Shown: positions 8,645 to 17,322 of the stretch, one piece after another
Layout of the letters: the number at the start of each line of letters is the position of its first letter
Position numbering within the stretch: the stretch's first letter is position 1
Source: CAMDBL01 sp964498125
GTDB taxonomy: Bacteria > Pseudomonadota > Alphaproteobacteria > Rhizobiales > Hyphomicrobiaceae
Assembly: GCA_964498125.1 (NCBI GenBank)
Contig: CAZCGE010000044.1
Coordinates: 1-64,000, forward strand
Direction of reading: 5' to 3'
DNA: 64,000 nt
The notes under the pieces: model-generated
What the model saw: only the letters and a program-made list of their open reading frames with translations
Databases searched by the model: none
What the model was told of the DNA's origin: nothing
Position numbers and translations under genes: made by a program

Positions 8645-9571
8645 GTGCACATCAAGGTCCTAGGCTCGGCGGCCGGCGGCGGTTTTCCTCAGTGGAACTG
8701 CAATGCGCCGACCAGCCGCGAGGCTTGGTTGGGCCACACCAGCAGGCGCACGCAGTCTTCACTGGCCGTGAGCTGCGATGGTGCCCAATGGGTGATCCTC
8801 AACGCTTCCCCTGACATTCGCCAGCAAATTGCGGCCACGCCCGCCTTGCATCCACGCGCCAATGGCCCCCTACGCAATAGCCCGATCCGCGCCGTCGTCG
8901 TCACCAATGCCGACGTCGATCATGTTGCAGGTCTCCTCAGTCTGCGCGAGCGCCAGCCGCTGACGCTCTACGCCAACGCCCGGGTGCTCGATGTGCTGGC
9001 GTCCAACAGCATCTTCAACGTGCTCAGTCCGGACTGTGTGGCGCGCGTCGCCTTGGCGATGGGCGAGGCGAGACCGCTCGAGCATCAGGGTGTCGGACTT
9101 GGCCTGACGGTGGAGTCATTCCCAGTGCCGGGCAAAGTTGCGCTCTATCTGGAAGATGCGAGCCAGGGCAAGGCGCTGGGCACGCGCGAAGGCGACACGG
9201 TCGGTCTGAAAGTCAGCGAGTCCGCGAGCGGACAGGCGTTCTATTACATTCCGGCATGCGCCGCCGTCGATGCGCCGCTGCGCCAAAGGCTCCAGGGTGC
9301 CAGCCTGGTGCTCTTCGACGGCACACTGTACACGGATGATGAGCTCGTCGCCCAAGGTCTTTCCGACAAGACCGGGCAGCGCATGGGGCACATCTCCATG
9401 TCGGGCCCTGACGGGTCGCTGGCAGCCTTCGCCGATCTCGGCGTCGATCGCCGCATCTACGTCCACATCAACACGTCAAATCCGGCCTTGCTCGAAGACA
9501 CTGACGAGCGTCGCGCGGTCGAGCGCGCTGGCTGGGAAATCGCCGCGGACGGCATGGAGATTGTGCTGTGA
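8645..9571 (+). CDS. pqqB: PQQ biosynthesis protein PqqB
   Basis: A ~308-residue metallo-beta-lactamase-fold protein implicated in hydroxylating the PQQ intermediate. The N-terminus from GTG 8645 reads MHIKVLGSAAGGGFPQWNCN, the family's usual beginning. The TTG at 8636 would add three residues. The T-N-A-D-V-D-H metal-binding motif is at about residues 88-94. The stop overlaps pqqC by four bases (GTGA). Confidence 0.93.
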   Translation: MHIKVLGSAAGGGFPQWNCNAPTSREAWLGHTSRRTQSSLAVSCDGAQWVILNASPDIRQQIAATPALHPRANGPLRNSPIRAVVVTNADVDHVAGLLSLRERQPLTLYANARVLDVLASNSIFNVLSPDCVARVALAMGEARPLEHQGVGLGLTVESFPVPGKVALYLEDASQGKALGTREGDTVGLKVSESASGQAFYYIPACAAVDAPLRQRLQGASLVLFDGTLYTDDELVAQGLSDKTGQRMGHISMSGPDGSLAAFADLGVDRRIYVHINTSNPALLEDTDERRAVERAGWEIAADGMEIVL

Positions 9572-10320
9572 CCGACGTCCTCTCGCCCGACCGGCTCGAG
9601 GCAGCCTTGATGGCCATCGGCGCCGAGCGCTATCACGATAAACATCCGTTTCATCACCAGTTGCACGGCGGCAAGCTGTCGAAGGGCCAAGTGCAGGCCT
9701 GGGCGCTCAACCGCTATTGCTATCAATCGGGTGTGCCGCGCAAGGATGCGGCCTTGATCAGCCGCTGCACCGATCGCGAGTTGCGCCGCGCCTGGCGGCA
9801 TCGCATCGAGGACCACGATGGCGGCGGCGGGGAAGAAGAGGGCGGCATCGAGCGCTGGCTGGTGCTGACGACAGGGCTCGGCATCGACCGGGACTATGTG
9901 ACCTCCATGCGCGGGGCCTTGCCGGCGACCCGCTTTGCCGTCGAAGCCTATGTGCGGTTCGTGCGCGAGGAGACGTTGCTGGAAGCCGTGGCCTCGTCGC
10001 TGACGGAACTGTTCGCGCCCAAGATCCACCGCGAGCGCATCGCCGGCATGCTGGAGAATTACGACTTCATCACCGAGGACGTGATGCGCTATTTCCAGCG
10101 CCGGCTCGGTCAGGCGACGCAGGATGCGGACTTCGCGCTGGCCTATGTCAAGGCGCACGCGCGCACGCGCGAACAGCAGACCGCCGTCCTCGAGGCGCTG
10201 CGCTTCAAGTGCTCCGTGCTGTGGGCTCAGCTCGATGCGCTGTATTTCGCCTATGTCGCTCCAGCCATGATCCCGCCTGGGGCCTTCGTGCCGGACGACC
10301 ACCGGGGAACGCGACCATGA
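9568..10320 (+). CDS. pqqC: Pyrroloquinoline-quinone synthase PqqC
   Basis: A 250-residue cofactor-free oxidase that performs the last ring closure and eight-electron oxidation to PQQ. The signature region YHDKHPFHHQLHGGKLSKGQ (residues ~22-41) and AWALNRYCYQSGVPRKDAAL (~44-63) are standard for PqqC of the TenA/heme-oxygenase fold. GTG start overlaps the pqqB stop, and its own stop overlaps pqqD (ATGA). Both point to tight translational coupling. Confidence 0.95.
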   Translation: MTDVLSPDRLEAALMAIGAERYHDKHPFHHQLHGGKLSKGQVQAWALNRYCYQSGVPRKDAALISRCTDRELRRAWRHRIEDHDGGGGEEEGGIERWLVLTTGLGIDRDYVTSMRGALPATRFAVEAYVRFVREETLLEAVASSLTELFAPKIHRERIAGMLENYDFITEDVMRYFQRRLGQATQDADFALAYVKAHARTREQQTAVLEALRFKCSVLWAQLDALYFAYVAPAMIPPGAFVPDDHRGTRP

Positions 10321-10631
10321 GCCAAGGCCAGGATGACGCTCAACCCCGGACGCGGTTGATCCTGTCGGGGACCGCACGGCCGGCATTGGCAAGGCACGTC
10401 AAGCTCAGGTTCGACGAGACGCGCAAGGTCTGGGTGCTGCTGGCGCCCGAGCGGTTGATGACGCCGAGCGAGACGGCGGTTTCAGTGCTGCGGCTATGCG
10501 ATGGACAGCGCTCGATCGACGAGATGGCGGCGACGCTCGCCAGCGAGTACGATGCGCCACAACAAGACATTCTCGCCGATATACTGCCGGTGCTGCAGGA
10601 CTTGGCCGACAAGGCTTATGTGACCGCGTGA
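10317..10631 (+). CDS. pqqD: PqqA-binding peptide chaperone PqqD
   Basis: A 104-residue RiPP-recognition-element protein that binds PqqA and hands it to PqqE. After an Ala/Arg-rich lead, residues ~28-50 (VKLRFDETRKVWVLLAPERL) and the ETAVSVLRLCDGQRSIDEM segment match the PqqD fold. It starts within the pqqC stop codon. PqqE follows 19 bases later. Confidence 0.92.
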   Translation: MSQGQDDAQPRTRLILSGTARPALARHVKLRFDETRKVWVLLAPERLMTPSETAVSVLRLCDGQRSIDEMAATLASEYDAPQQDILADILPVLQDLADKAYVTA

Positions 10632-10650
10632 CGGAAAGGACAGGGGCAAC

Positions 10651-11778
10651 GTGAGTGCCGCGGACGCGATGCCAGCCACGCCAGCCGTTCCAGCTCCGAT
10701 CGGACTCCTGGCGGAGTTGACCCACCGTTGCCCGCTGCAGTGCCCCTATTGCTCGAATCCGCTCGAGCTGGAGCGAGCGGCTGGCGAACTGACCACCGCG
10801 CAGTGGCTGGATGCCTTTGACCAAGCCGCCGACCTCGGCGTGCTGCAGGTGCATCTGTCCGGCGGCGAGCCGACCACGCGGCGCGATTTGGAGCAGCTCG
10901 TGGCCCGGGCCGCTAAGCGCGGCATCTATTCCAACCTCATCACCTCGGGCTATGGCGTCGATCGCAAGCGGCTTGCAGCGCTGGCGGCGGCCGGCCTCGA
11001 CCACGTGCAGATCTCGGTCCAGGATGCGACCGCTGCCAATGCCGATCGGATCGCCGGGGTGACCGGCGCGCACGGCCGCAAGCTGGAGCTTGCCGGCCAT
11101 GCCCAAGCGCTCAATCTCGCACTGACGATCAACGCGCCGGTGCATCGCCAGAACATCGATCACCTGGACGAACTCATTGCCTTGGCGGTGCGGCTTGGCG
11201 CGCAGCGGCTCGAGATCGCCAACGTGCAATACTATGGCTGGGCGCTGGCCAACCGCGCGGCACTGCTGCCCTCCCGTCAGCAGGTCGCCGTTTCGCTCGA
11301 CGTGGTCGCCAAGGCCCGCGCGCGATTGAAAGGCGTACTGGCCATCGACTACGTCGCCCCGGACTATTACGCCAAGCGGCCCAAGGCCTGCATGGGCGGC
11401 TGGGGGCGTGGCGTCATCAATATCACCCCGTCGGGCAAGGTGCTGCCGTGCCATGCCGCGGAAACCATCAAGACGCTGCGGTTCGAGCGGATCACGGAGC
11501 GTTCCTTGCGCGACATCTGGCTGAATTCGGCCGCCTTCAACGCCTATCGCGGCACCAGCTGGATGCTGGAGCCGTGCCGGACTTGCGAATTCAAGGAGGT
11601 CGATTGGGGCGGCTGCCGCTGCCAGGCATTGGCGTTGACGGGCGAAGCCGCCAATGCCGATCCGATGTGCGTGAAATCCTCACGGCACGGCGAGATCGGG
11701 CTGCTTGCCGAAGCCGAATCCGCCGCGCCGCCGCCCGATTTCGTCTATCGCCGGCCGGCGCGCAAATCCGCCGGTTAG
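10651..11778 (+). CDS. pqqE: Radical SAM enzyme PqqE
   Basis: A 375-residue radical SAM/SPASM protein that forms the Glu-Tyr carbon-carbon cross-link in PqqA. The SAM cluster motif is C27-x3-C31-x2-C34. The GGEP motif follows (SGGEPTTRRDL). C-terminal cysteines (in CMGGWG, PCHAAET, CRTCEF, GGCRCQA and a final DPMC) fit the two auxiliary Fe-S clusters. Translation starts at GTG 10651 after GGAAAGGACAGGGG. It is the last gene of the pqq set. No pqqF/pqqG protease was seen in the window. Confidence 0.95.
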   Translation: MSAADAMPATPAVPAPIGLLAELTHRCPLQCPYCSNPLELERAAGELTTAQWLDAFDQAADLGVLQVHLSGGEPTTRRDLEQLVARAAKRGIYSNLITSGYGVDRKRLAALAAAGLDHVQISVQDATAANADRIAGVTGAHGRKLELAGHAQALNLALTINAPVHRQNIDHLDELIALAVRLGAQRLEIANVQYYGWALANRAALLPSRQQVAVSLDVVAKARARLKGVLAIDYVAPDYYAKRPKACMGGWGRGVINITPSGKVLPCHAAETIKTLRFERITERSLRDIWLNSAAFNAYRGTSWMLEPCRTCEFKEVDWGGCRCQALALTGEAANADPMCVKSSRHGEIGLLAEAESAAPPPDFVYRRPARKSAG

Positions 11779-11885
11779 ACGCGGCCCTCGGCCGCCAGGC
11801 TGGCCCGCGCGCGCATGCGGTGACCAGCTTTCATATGTCCAGAAGCTGCATAACAGGTGCGCCTTGCGAACTTCGCTGACGGTCG

Positions 11886-11915
11886 TTGACAGCGATTTGC
11901 TTCCGGCGCGATAGT
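11886..11915 (+). promoter_or_regulatory. Predicted sigma70-type promoter of the PQQ alcohol dehydrogenase
   Basis: TTGACA at 11886-11891 and GATAGT at 11910-11915 are separated by 18 bases, about 73 bases before the dehydrogenase start. The gene also has a strong AAGGAGG ribosome site. The 210-base gap after pqqE contains no gene, so a separate promoter here is plausible. Confidence 0.5.
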
Positions 11916-11988
11916 GTCGTGTGCGCCCACTCACGATTGACATAAAAATGGAGCACAGTCGGAAATTACCGGCCGCCAAGGAGGAACC

Positions 11989-13707
11989 ATGACCAGACAC
12001 GGATGCCTGCGCACGTTCGCGTGCAGTGGTGCGACGATCGCCATGCTCGGTATCGTCGGAACCGTCGGCGCCAGCGCCCAGGAGGTCAAGGGCGCGACCA
12101 AGTGGGGTGACATGAACTCCGTCACCCAGGACATGCTCAATCGGGCCGCCAGCGACAGCAACAACTTCCTGCACACAAATCACAATTATGCGCAGACGCG
12201 CTACGTGCCCAACAAGCAAATCAATGCCGGCAACGTCAGCAAGTTGCGCCCGGCCTGGATTTTCCAGACCGAGGTCAAGGACAGCTTCGAGACCTCGCCG
12301 ATCGTCGTCAACGGCATCATGTACTTCACCACGGCGTTCAACCACGTCTATGCCGTCGACGCGCGCACCGGGGAAGAACTCTGGCACTTCAAGCACAAGA
12401 TGGGACCGATCACGGTCTATTGCTGCGGTCCGAACAATCGCGGCGTCGCCATCTCCGGCGACCGCCTGTTCATGGGCACGCTCGACGCCAAGCTGCTGGC
12501 GCTCGACGCCAAGACCGGCAAGCTGCTCTGGGAAACGCAGATCGCCGACCCCGAGCTTGGCTATTCGGAGACGATGGCGCCGTCCGTCGTCGAAAACAAG
12601 GTGCTGATCGGCACCAACGGTGGCGAGTACGGCATTCGCGGCTTCGTCAAGGCCTTCGATGTCAAGGATGGCAAGCTGCTGTGGACCTTCAACACCGCTC
12701 CTGAAAACTCGGTCGGTGTCTGGGCGACCCACGATGCCACCAATCGTGACATGAAGCGCAATATCGCGGCCGAAAAGGGCCAACTGGCCAAGACCGGCGA
12801 TCCCTACAAGACGCTCGGCGGCGGCGTCTGGCAGAACCCGGCGGTCGATCTCGAGACGCGGCGCATCTACTTCGTCGCCGGCAACCCATCGCCGGATCTC
12901 GACGGCAGCCTGCGTCCCGGTGACAATCTTTATACCAACAGTATGGTGGCTGTCGAGCTCGATACCGGGCGCTATGTCTGCCACTTCCAGTATATCGCGC
13001 ACGACGTCTGGGACCTCGACGCGGTCTCGCCGCCGATCATCACGACGGTGACCGGCAAGACGGGCAGTCCGGTGAAGGGTGTTCTGCACGGCGGCAAGAC
13101 CGGCCACATCTATGTGCATGACGCCAGCGACTGCAGCCTGATCCGCTTCTCCGAGGCGATGGTGCCGCAGGAGAACATGTGGGTGCTGCCGACCAAGGAC
13201 GGCGCGCGCATGCTGCCCGGCGCCAACGGCGGCGTCGAGTGGTCGCCAATGGCGGTCGACCCGACCAAGAACCTCGCCTACGCCATCAACCTGCACCAGC
13301 CGATGACCTATCACGTCGAGTCGACGCCCTATCCCAAGGGCAAGCTATGGCTCGGCGGCGCCTTCAAGGTGGTCCCGACCGAGGAGCAGTGGGGCAACAT
13401 CACCGCCGTCGACTACAACACCGGCAAGATCCGCTGGCAGGTCAAGACGCAGCACCCGATGATCGGCGGCATCGTCGCGACCGCGGGCGGCCTGGTGTTC
13501 ACGGGCGAAGGCAACGGGCTGTTCCGCGCCTACGACTCCGACACCGGCTCCGAGCTGTGGCGCTTCCAGGCCGGCGCCGGCGTCAACGCTCCGCCATCGT
13601 CCTACACGGTCGGCGGCAAGCAGTACATCGTGGTCGCGGCCGGCGGCAACACGCAGCTCGACTACAAGCGCGGCAACTCGCTGATCGCCTTCACGCTCGC
13701 GGATTGA
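11989..13707 (+). CDS. PQQ-dependent alcohol dehydrogenase with lanthanide-binding signature
   Basis: A 572-residue periplasmic quinoprotein of the methanol/ethanol dehydrogenase family: an eight-bladed propeller with signal peptide ending near residue 31 and no heme domain. Visible active-site elements are the vicinal disulfide C145-C146, metal ligands E213 and N299, and the catalytic Asp D342 in HDVWDLDAV. The residue two after it is D344. This Asp is the extra ligand that marks lanthanide-dependent enzymes (XoxF, PedH); calcium enzymes usually have Ala or Ser there. Metal use is therefore predicted as Ln3+. At this length and without an adjacent small subunit it resembles PedH/ExaA-type enzymes more than MxaFI. 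A terminator-like hairpin follows the stop. Confidence 0.92.
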   Translation: MTRHGCLRTFACSGATIAMLGIVGTVGASAQEVKGATKWGDMNSVTQDMLNRAASDSNNFLHTNHNYAQTRYVPNKQINAGNVSKLRPAWIFQTEVKDSFETSPIVVNGIMYFTTAFNHVYAVDARTGEELWHFKHKMGPITVYCCGPNNRGVAISGDRLFMGTLDAKLLALDAKTGKLLWETQIADPELGYSETMAPSVVENKVLIGTNGGEYGIRGFVKAFDVKDGKLLWTFNTAPENSVGVWATHDATNRDMKRNIAAEKGQLAKTGDPYKTLGGGVWQNPAVDLETRRIYFVAGNPSPDLDGSLRPGDNLYTNSMVAVELDTGRYVCHFQYIAHDVWDLDAVSPPIITTVTGKTGSPVKGVLHGGKTGHIYVHDASDCSLIRFSEAMVPQENMWVLPTKDGARMLPGANGGVEWSPMAVDPTKNLAYAINLHQPMTYHVESTPYPKGKLWLGGAFKVVPTEEQWGNITAVDYNTGKIRWQVKTQHPMIGGIVATAGGLVFTGEGNGLFRAYDSDTGSELWRFQAGAGVNAPPSSYTVGGKQYIVVAAGGNTQLDYKRGNSLIAFTLAD

Positions 13708-13750
13708 GGGCGGGGCTGGACCTGCCGCACGTTTCGGCTACAAGAACCTG

Positions 13751-13784
13751 CAACGGACCCGGCATTCCGGGTCCGTTGTGTTTG
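13751..13784 (+). terminator. Intrinsic terminator-like hairpin after the PQQ dehydrogenase
   Basis: A perfect 12-bp stem CAACGGACCCGG/CCGGGTCCGTTG with a 4-base loop is followed by TGTTTG. It lies 43 bases after the dehydrogenase stop and 27 bases before the next cytochrome gene. The weak T-run suggests partial termination, which would lower cytochrome expression relative to the enzyme. Confidence 0.65.
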
Positions 13785-13811
13785 CGGTCACCAATGCATC
13801 GAGGAGTACCG

Positions 13812-14423
13812 ATGACGCCGCGTGTGCAGCGATGGCTGTGGGCCCTGGCCACAATTGCCTGGACTTCGGGCTTCACACTCCCGGGCGCCGCGGCACAGGA
13901 GTCCAGGAAGCTCGCGGAACAGGTGCAGTTGTGCGCCGCGTGCCATGGCGAGAACGGCGTGTCGATCGACAAGCTGGTGCCGATCATCTGGGGCCAGCAT
14001 CAGGGCTATCTGTATCTTCAGCTCAGGGACTACAAGCGCGGCGACCGCAAGCACGAGCAGATGACGGCGATCGTCGAGCAGCTCGAGCGCGAGGACCTGA
14101 TGGTGCTGGCCGAGTACTATTCGAAGAAACCCTGGCCGCGCATCGCCCACCCAACGGCATCCGACGATATCATCCTCAAGGCCGCCCAGGCCAACACCGC
14201 GGTCGGCTGCACCGGATGCCACCAGGACCAGTACCGCGGCGAAGGCACCCAGGCCCGCCTCGCGGGACAAACGCGGGATTATCTGCACCGCACCATGATC
14301 GAGACCCGCAGCGGCGTGCGCGCCAACAACCCCGGCATGACGTCGCTGCTGAAGTCGATCCAGGAGGACGACCTGGCGGCGCTGGCGGAGTATCTCGCCG
14401 GGCTGACCATTACGCCGCGGTAG
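13812..14423 (+). CDS. Periplasmic diheme cytochrome c
   Basis: A 203-residue exported protein with two heme sites, C41AACH45 and C133TGCH137, on two class-I-like domains. The signal peptide ends at about residue 29 (GAAAQE). Position directly after the PQQ dehydrogenase makes it the probable electron acceptor of that enzyme. It is related in layout to the cytochrome at 7502-8104 but the sequences are clearly different. The start at 13812 has GAGGAGT upstream. Confidence 0.9.
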   Translation: MTPRVQRWLWALATIAWTSGFTLPGAAAQESRKLAEQVQLCAACHGENGVSIDKLVPIIWGQHQGYLYLQLRDYKRGDRKHEQMTAIVEQLEREDLMVLAEYYSKKPWPRIAHPTASDDIILKAAQANTAVGCTGCHQDQYRGEGTQARLAGQTRDYLHRTMIETRSGVRANNPGMTSLLKSIQEDDLAALAEYLAGLTITPR

Positions 14424-14469
14424 TGCTGCCCGCGCCAATCGCGGTTTTGGGTTCGACCTTGCCTACTGG

Positions 14470-14811
14470 CTACTCGATACAGTCGAGCTTGTCGCGATAC
14501 ACGAGAACGACGCGATAGTCCGATAACGCAGCAACGATCGCCGGCCACAAGCCAATCAGGTCGGCGTGCCATTCCCGAAGCCGCGCGTTGCCAAATCGAA
14601 TCTGGACAATTCGAGGTCCAGCTGGCTCAACCATCGCACGGTCGACGAAATCAGCGTCCTTGCTCACCACGACAAGATCGTTGGCCAATGCGTAGTCCCA
14701 GATCTTACGATCGTTCCAGGTCGGACCGAGATCGTGAACAAACTCGAACGCATCGGTTGCCCACAGGCTGTACCGGCGAGGCAGATTCACGTCGATCAGG
14801 AAGCGTGGCAT
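14470..14811 (-). CDS. DUF5615 PIN-like toxin
   Basis: A 113-residue small protein with the DUF5615 PIN-like pattern. It opens FLIDVNLPRRY, with the acidic D7, and has LVVVSKDADFVDRA at residues ~46-60 carrying further Asp residues of a nuclease-like acidic site. Such proteins are toxins or toxin-like partners of DUF433 antitoxins. The start overlaps the stop of the DUF433 gene (ATGA), the usual antitoxin-first arrangement. It faces the cytochrome gene, whose stop is 46 bases away. Confidence 0.82.
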   Translation of the reverse strand: MPRFLIDVNLPRRYSLWATDAFEFVHDLGPTWNDRKIWDYALANDLVVVSKDADFVDRAMVEPAGPRIVQIRFGNARLREWHADLIGLWPAIVAALSDYRVVLVYRDKLDCIE

Positions 14812-15059
14812 CAGGACACCTGATGCACCGCGTATCGGCGCGCCATCAGGTGGCTGGCAAAGCTCAGACAGGCCTGGATGTCCTCCCGCTCCAGCAGCGG
14901 GTATTGCTCCAGGATCTCCTCGACGCTGTCACCAGCGGCCAGAAACCCCAGGATGGTCTCGACGGTGATGCGTATTCCACGGATCGTCGGCTTGCCGTTG
15001 CAGACGTCCGGGATGATGGTGATCCGCTCGAGCCCGGTCGGCAGCGTTGCATCAGCCAT
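14811..15059 (-). CDS. DUF433 antitoxin
   Basis: An 82-residue DUF433 protein: after ITIIPDVCNGKPTIRGIRIT comes a small helix-turn-helix-like region (VETILGFLAAGDSVEEILEQ) and YPLLEREDIQACLSFA. DUF433 proteins are DNA-binding antitoxins that pair with PIN-like toxins and often autoregulate. The start at ATG 15059 is chosen because the family begins shortly before the R-I-T-I motif. Confidence 0.83.
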   Translation of the reverse strand: MADATLPTGLERITIIPDVCNGKPTIRGIRITVETILGFLAAGDSVEEILEQYPLLEREDIQACLSFASHLMARRYAVHQVS

Positions 15060-15128
15060 GGGTGTCGTCCTTGTCTTGCCTGGCGCGATCATACCTCGGG
15101 TCCCGCTGCTCGACCAGCTCGCGAAACA

Positions 15129-16082
15129 TTACCGCCCCGCCCCCACCGGCGCCACCAGCCGCTCGCGCACCGAGGCGTTGGCGAGATCGAGCGCGGTCTT
15201 TCCGGTCTTGTCGCTCGGGTCCCGGCGCGCGCCATGCTTCAGCAGCAGATCGATGACGCCGCCATGTCCGAGCTCGGCGGCGATCATCAGCGGCGTCCAA
15301 CCGCGGTTGTCGGCATCGTCGAGCCGCGCGCCCTTGGCAATCAGCAGCGCGACCGTCTTGACGCCGTCGCTCTCCGGCGCGTCGTTGGCATGACCGGCGG
15401 CCCACATCAGTACGGTCAGATCGTTGCCGTGGCGGGCGTTGACATCGATGCCCCGCGCGATGAGCTTCTCGACGATGCCGGTGAAGCCGCGCGCCGCGGC
15501 ATAGACGATGGCCGTCTTGCCGGTATTGTCGGCTGAGTGAACCTCGACCTTGCGCTCGAGCAGCAGCGCCACGAGGCGCTCGTTGCCGTTGAATGCCGCG
15601 GCGATCAGCGGTGTCGCCGCCGACTTGCCCGGCGCGTCCGGCTTGGCGCCGCGCTCGAGCAGCAGGCGGACAGTCGCCAGCCGGCCGGCCTCCACGGCGA
15701 GATACAGGGGGGTCGCTCCCGCTAGGTCGCGCTGCTCGATATCGGCCCCGGCGTCGAGCAGCCGTCGCGTCGTCTCCGGTTGTGTCGCCTTGACGGCATG
15801 ATGCAGCGCCGTATCGCCCTCCCGCCGCCGCGCATGCACGGACGCCCCGCTCTCGAGCAGCTCCGTGACGAACGCGGCGCAACCCTTCTGCGCGGCGCGT
15901 GCCAGATAGGTGTTGACCTGCCGCTCGACGAGGCCCTGTTGCGCGGCGCGATAATTCCGCACCATCTCCTGGCATTCCAGCGGGTCGGCGGCGGCCAGTG
16001 GGCCTGCCTGCAAGCCCGAGACGGCGATTGCGACGAGCACCGCCAGGCGGGTTGCACGGCTTTGCGAGACGCTCAGGTTCAT
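15129..16082 (-). CDS. Exported ankyrin-repeat protein
   Basis: A 317-residue protein with a signal peptide (residues ~1-33, ending PLAAAD) and about seven ankyrin repeats from residue 75 to 305. Examples are EGDTALHHAVKATQPETTRR, AGATPLYLAVEAGRLATVRL and NRGWTPLMIAAELGHGGVID. Ankyrin repeats mediate protein contacts; an exported version implies a periplasmic scaffold or inhibitor role. It is transcribed away from the PQQ-associated beta-propeller gene across a 69-base gap, so the two may share a control region. Ankyrin genes recur near PQQ-dependent oxidation loci, but the link here is contextual. Confidence 0.85.
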   Translation of the reverse strand: MNLSVSQSRATRLAVLVAIAVSGLQAGPLAAADPLECQEMVRNYRAAQQGLVERQVNTYLARAAQKGCAAFVTELLESGASVHARRREGDTALHHAVKATQPETTRRLLDAGADIEQRDLAGATPLYLAVEAGRLATVRLLLERGAKPDAPGKSAATPLIAAAFNGNERLVALLLERKVEVHSADNTGKTAIVYAAARGFTGIVEKLIARGIDVNARHGNDLTVLMWAAGHANDAPESDGVKTVALLIAKGARLDDADNRGWTPLMIAAELGHGGVIDLLLKHGARRDPSDKTGKTALDLANASVRERLVAPVGAGR

Positions 16083-16151
16083 GCCACTATGCCCCTCGAC
16101 CACTCCGTATCGTGCAGAGTTCAACATCCGAGCGAGAAGCGCAACACGCTG

Positions 16152-17168
16152 ATGCCGAATGCCACCCGTGCTCCTGTGCCTCGCTTTTCGCCGGCCCGGC
16201 TCGGACGGTCGCTCGCCATGGCGCTTCTCATCGCCAGCTTCGCTACGCCGCTCATGGCCAAGGGCAGCGGCCGGGTGTTCGTCTCCAACGAGAAGAGCAG
16301 CACTTTGACGGTTCTCGATGCCAGCGGCAAGACGCTGCGGACGATCGACACCTGCGCCCGCCCGCGCGGCATGACATTCAACCCGACGCGCTCCGCCATC
16401 TATATCGGCTGCGGCGACGACAACACCATCGCGCTCTACGACATCGCAACCCTGAAGCTGGTGCGCCGCTATCGCAACATCGCCGCGCCCGAGACCTTCG
16501 ATCTGCACCCCGACGGCCGCCATCTCTATATCTCCAACGAGGACGACTCGGAGGCCAGTGTCCTCGACGTCGAGACCGGCGAGATCATCGAGCGCTATGC
16601 GACCGGGCCCGAGCCGGAGGGCGTGCTGATCACCCGTGATGGCCGCCTGGCGTTCGTCGCTTCCGAGGTCTCCAATCTGGTGCACGTCATCGATACCGTG
16701 GAGAAGAAAGTCATCAAGGAGATCCTGGTCGGCACGCGGCCGCGCCGGTTCGCACTGTCGCCGGACGAAAACGAGCTGTGGGTCTCCGCGGAATTGTCCG
16801 GCCAGGTCGACATCATCGACGTCAAGACGCTGACCGCGAGGGGCCGCGTCGAATTCAACATCCGCACGATCCGGCGCGACATGATCACGCCCGTCGATCT
16901 GCTGATCACCAAGGATGGGACGCGGGCGTATGTGGCGTTGGGGCGGGCAAATTATGTGGCCGTGGTCGACACCAGGACGCGCGAGGTGCTCGACTACATT
17001 CTGGTCGGCAAGCGGCCCTGGGGGTTGCGGCTCAGCGCCGACGAGCGCCGGCTGTGGGTGGCCAACGGACTGTCCGACGACATCTCGATCATCGACACCA
17101 GGTCCGGCAAGGCGATCGCCTCGGTGCCGGTTGGCCAGGTGCCCTATGGGATCCTGATCGATGACTAG
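16152..17168 (+). CDS. PQQ-associated YVTN-type beta-propeller protein
   Basis: A 338-residue exported seven-bladed propeller with repeated blades such as GRVFVSNEKSSTLTVLD, HLYISNEDDSEASVLDV and RRLWVANGLSDDISIIDT. Signal peptide: residues ~20-36 (ending TPLMA). The protein matches the group known as PQQ-dependent catabolism-associated beta-propeller proteins, found beside PQQ alcohol dehydrogenases. Biochemical role is unknown, and it lacks evident catalytic residues. Its stop (17166-17168) lies 154 bases before the assigned start of the next gene, a gap that carries a palindrome. Confidence 0.82.
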   Translation: MPNATRAPVPRFSPARLGRSLAMALLIASFATPLMAKGSGRVFVSNEKSSTLTVLDASGKTLRTIDTCARPRGMTFNPTRSAIYIGCGDDNTIALYDIATLKLVRRYRNIAAPETFDLHPDGRHLYISNEDDSEASVLDVETGEIIERYATGPEPEGVLITRDGRLAFVASEVSNLVHVIDTVEKKVIKEILVGTRPRRFALSPDENELWVSAELSGQVDIIDVKTLTARGRVEFNIRTIRRDMITPVDLLITKDGTRAYVALGRANYVAVVDTRTREVLDYILVGKRPWGLRLSADERRLWVANGLSDDISIIDTRSGKAIASVPVGQVPYGILIDD

Positions 17169-17200
17169 TGTTCCGGCACCAACAGATGATTCCCAACTTC

Positions 17201-17286
17201 CGTCATCCCGACGAAGGTCGGGACCCACGACAAGCCTCAGCACGTACGACGGCCTGTCGTGGGTGCCGGCCTCGGCCGGCATGACG
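17201..17286. repeat. Dispersed palindrome, TCATCCCG family (copy 1)
   Basis: The arms CGTCAT (17201-17206) and ATGACG (17281-17286) bound an imperfect palindrome. Inside is CCCACGACA (17224-17232) paired with TGTCGTGGG (17255-17263). A related element with GTCATCCCGG ends is at 42749-42839. It sits between the propeller gene and the substrate-binding protein gene and would form a long hairpin in RNA. Confidence 0.7.
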
Positions 17287-17322
17287 AGCACAGTGGATAT
17301 CAAGTGTTGGAGTCGCAACACA

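Noticed and set aside
17161..17322. Upstream extension of the PQQ-associated binding-protein gene overlapping the beta-propeller stop
   Set aside because: The extension is encoded by a dispersed palindrome and would bury the signal peptide that begins at 17323.
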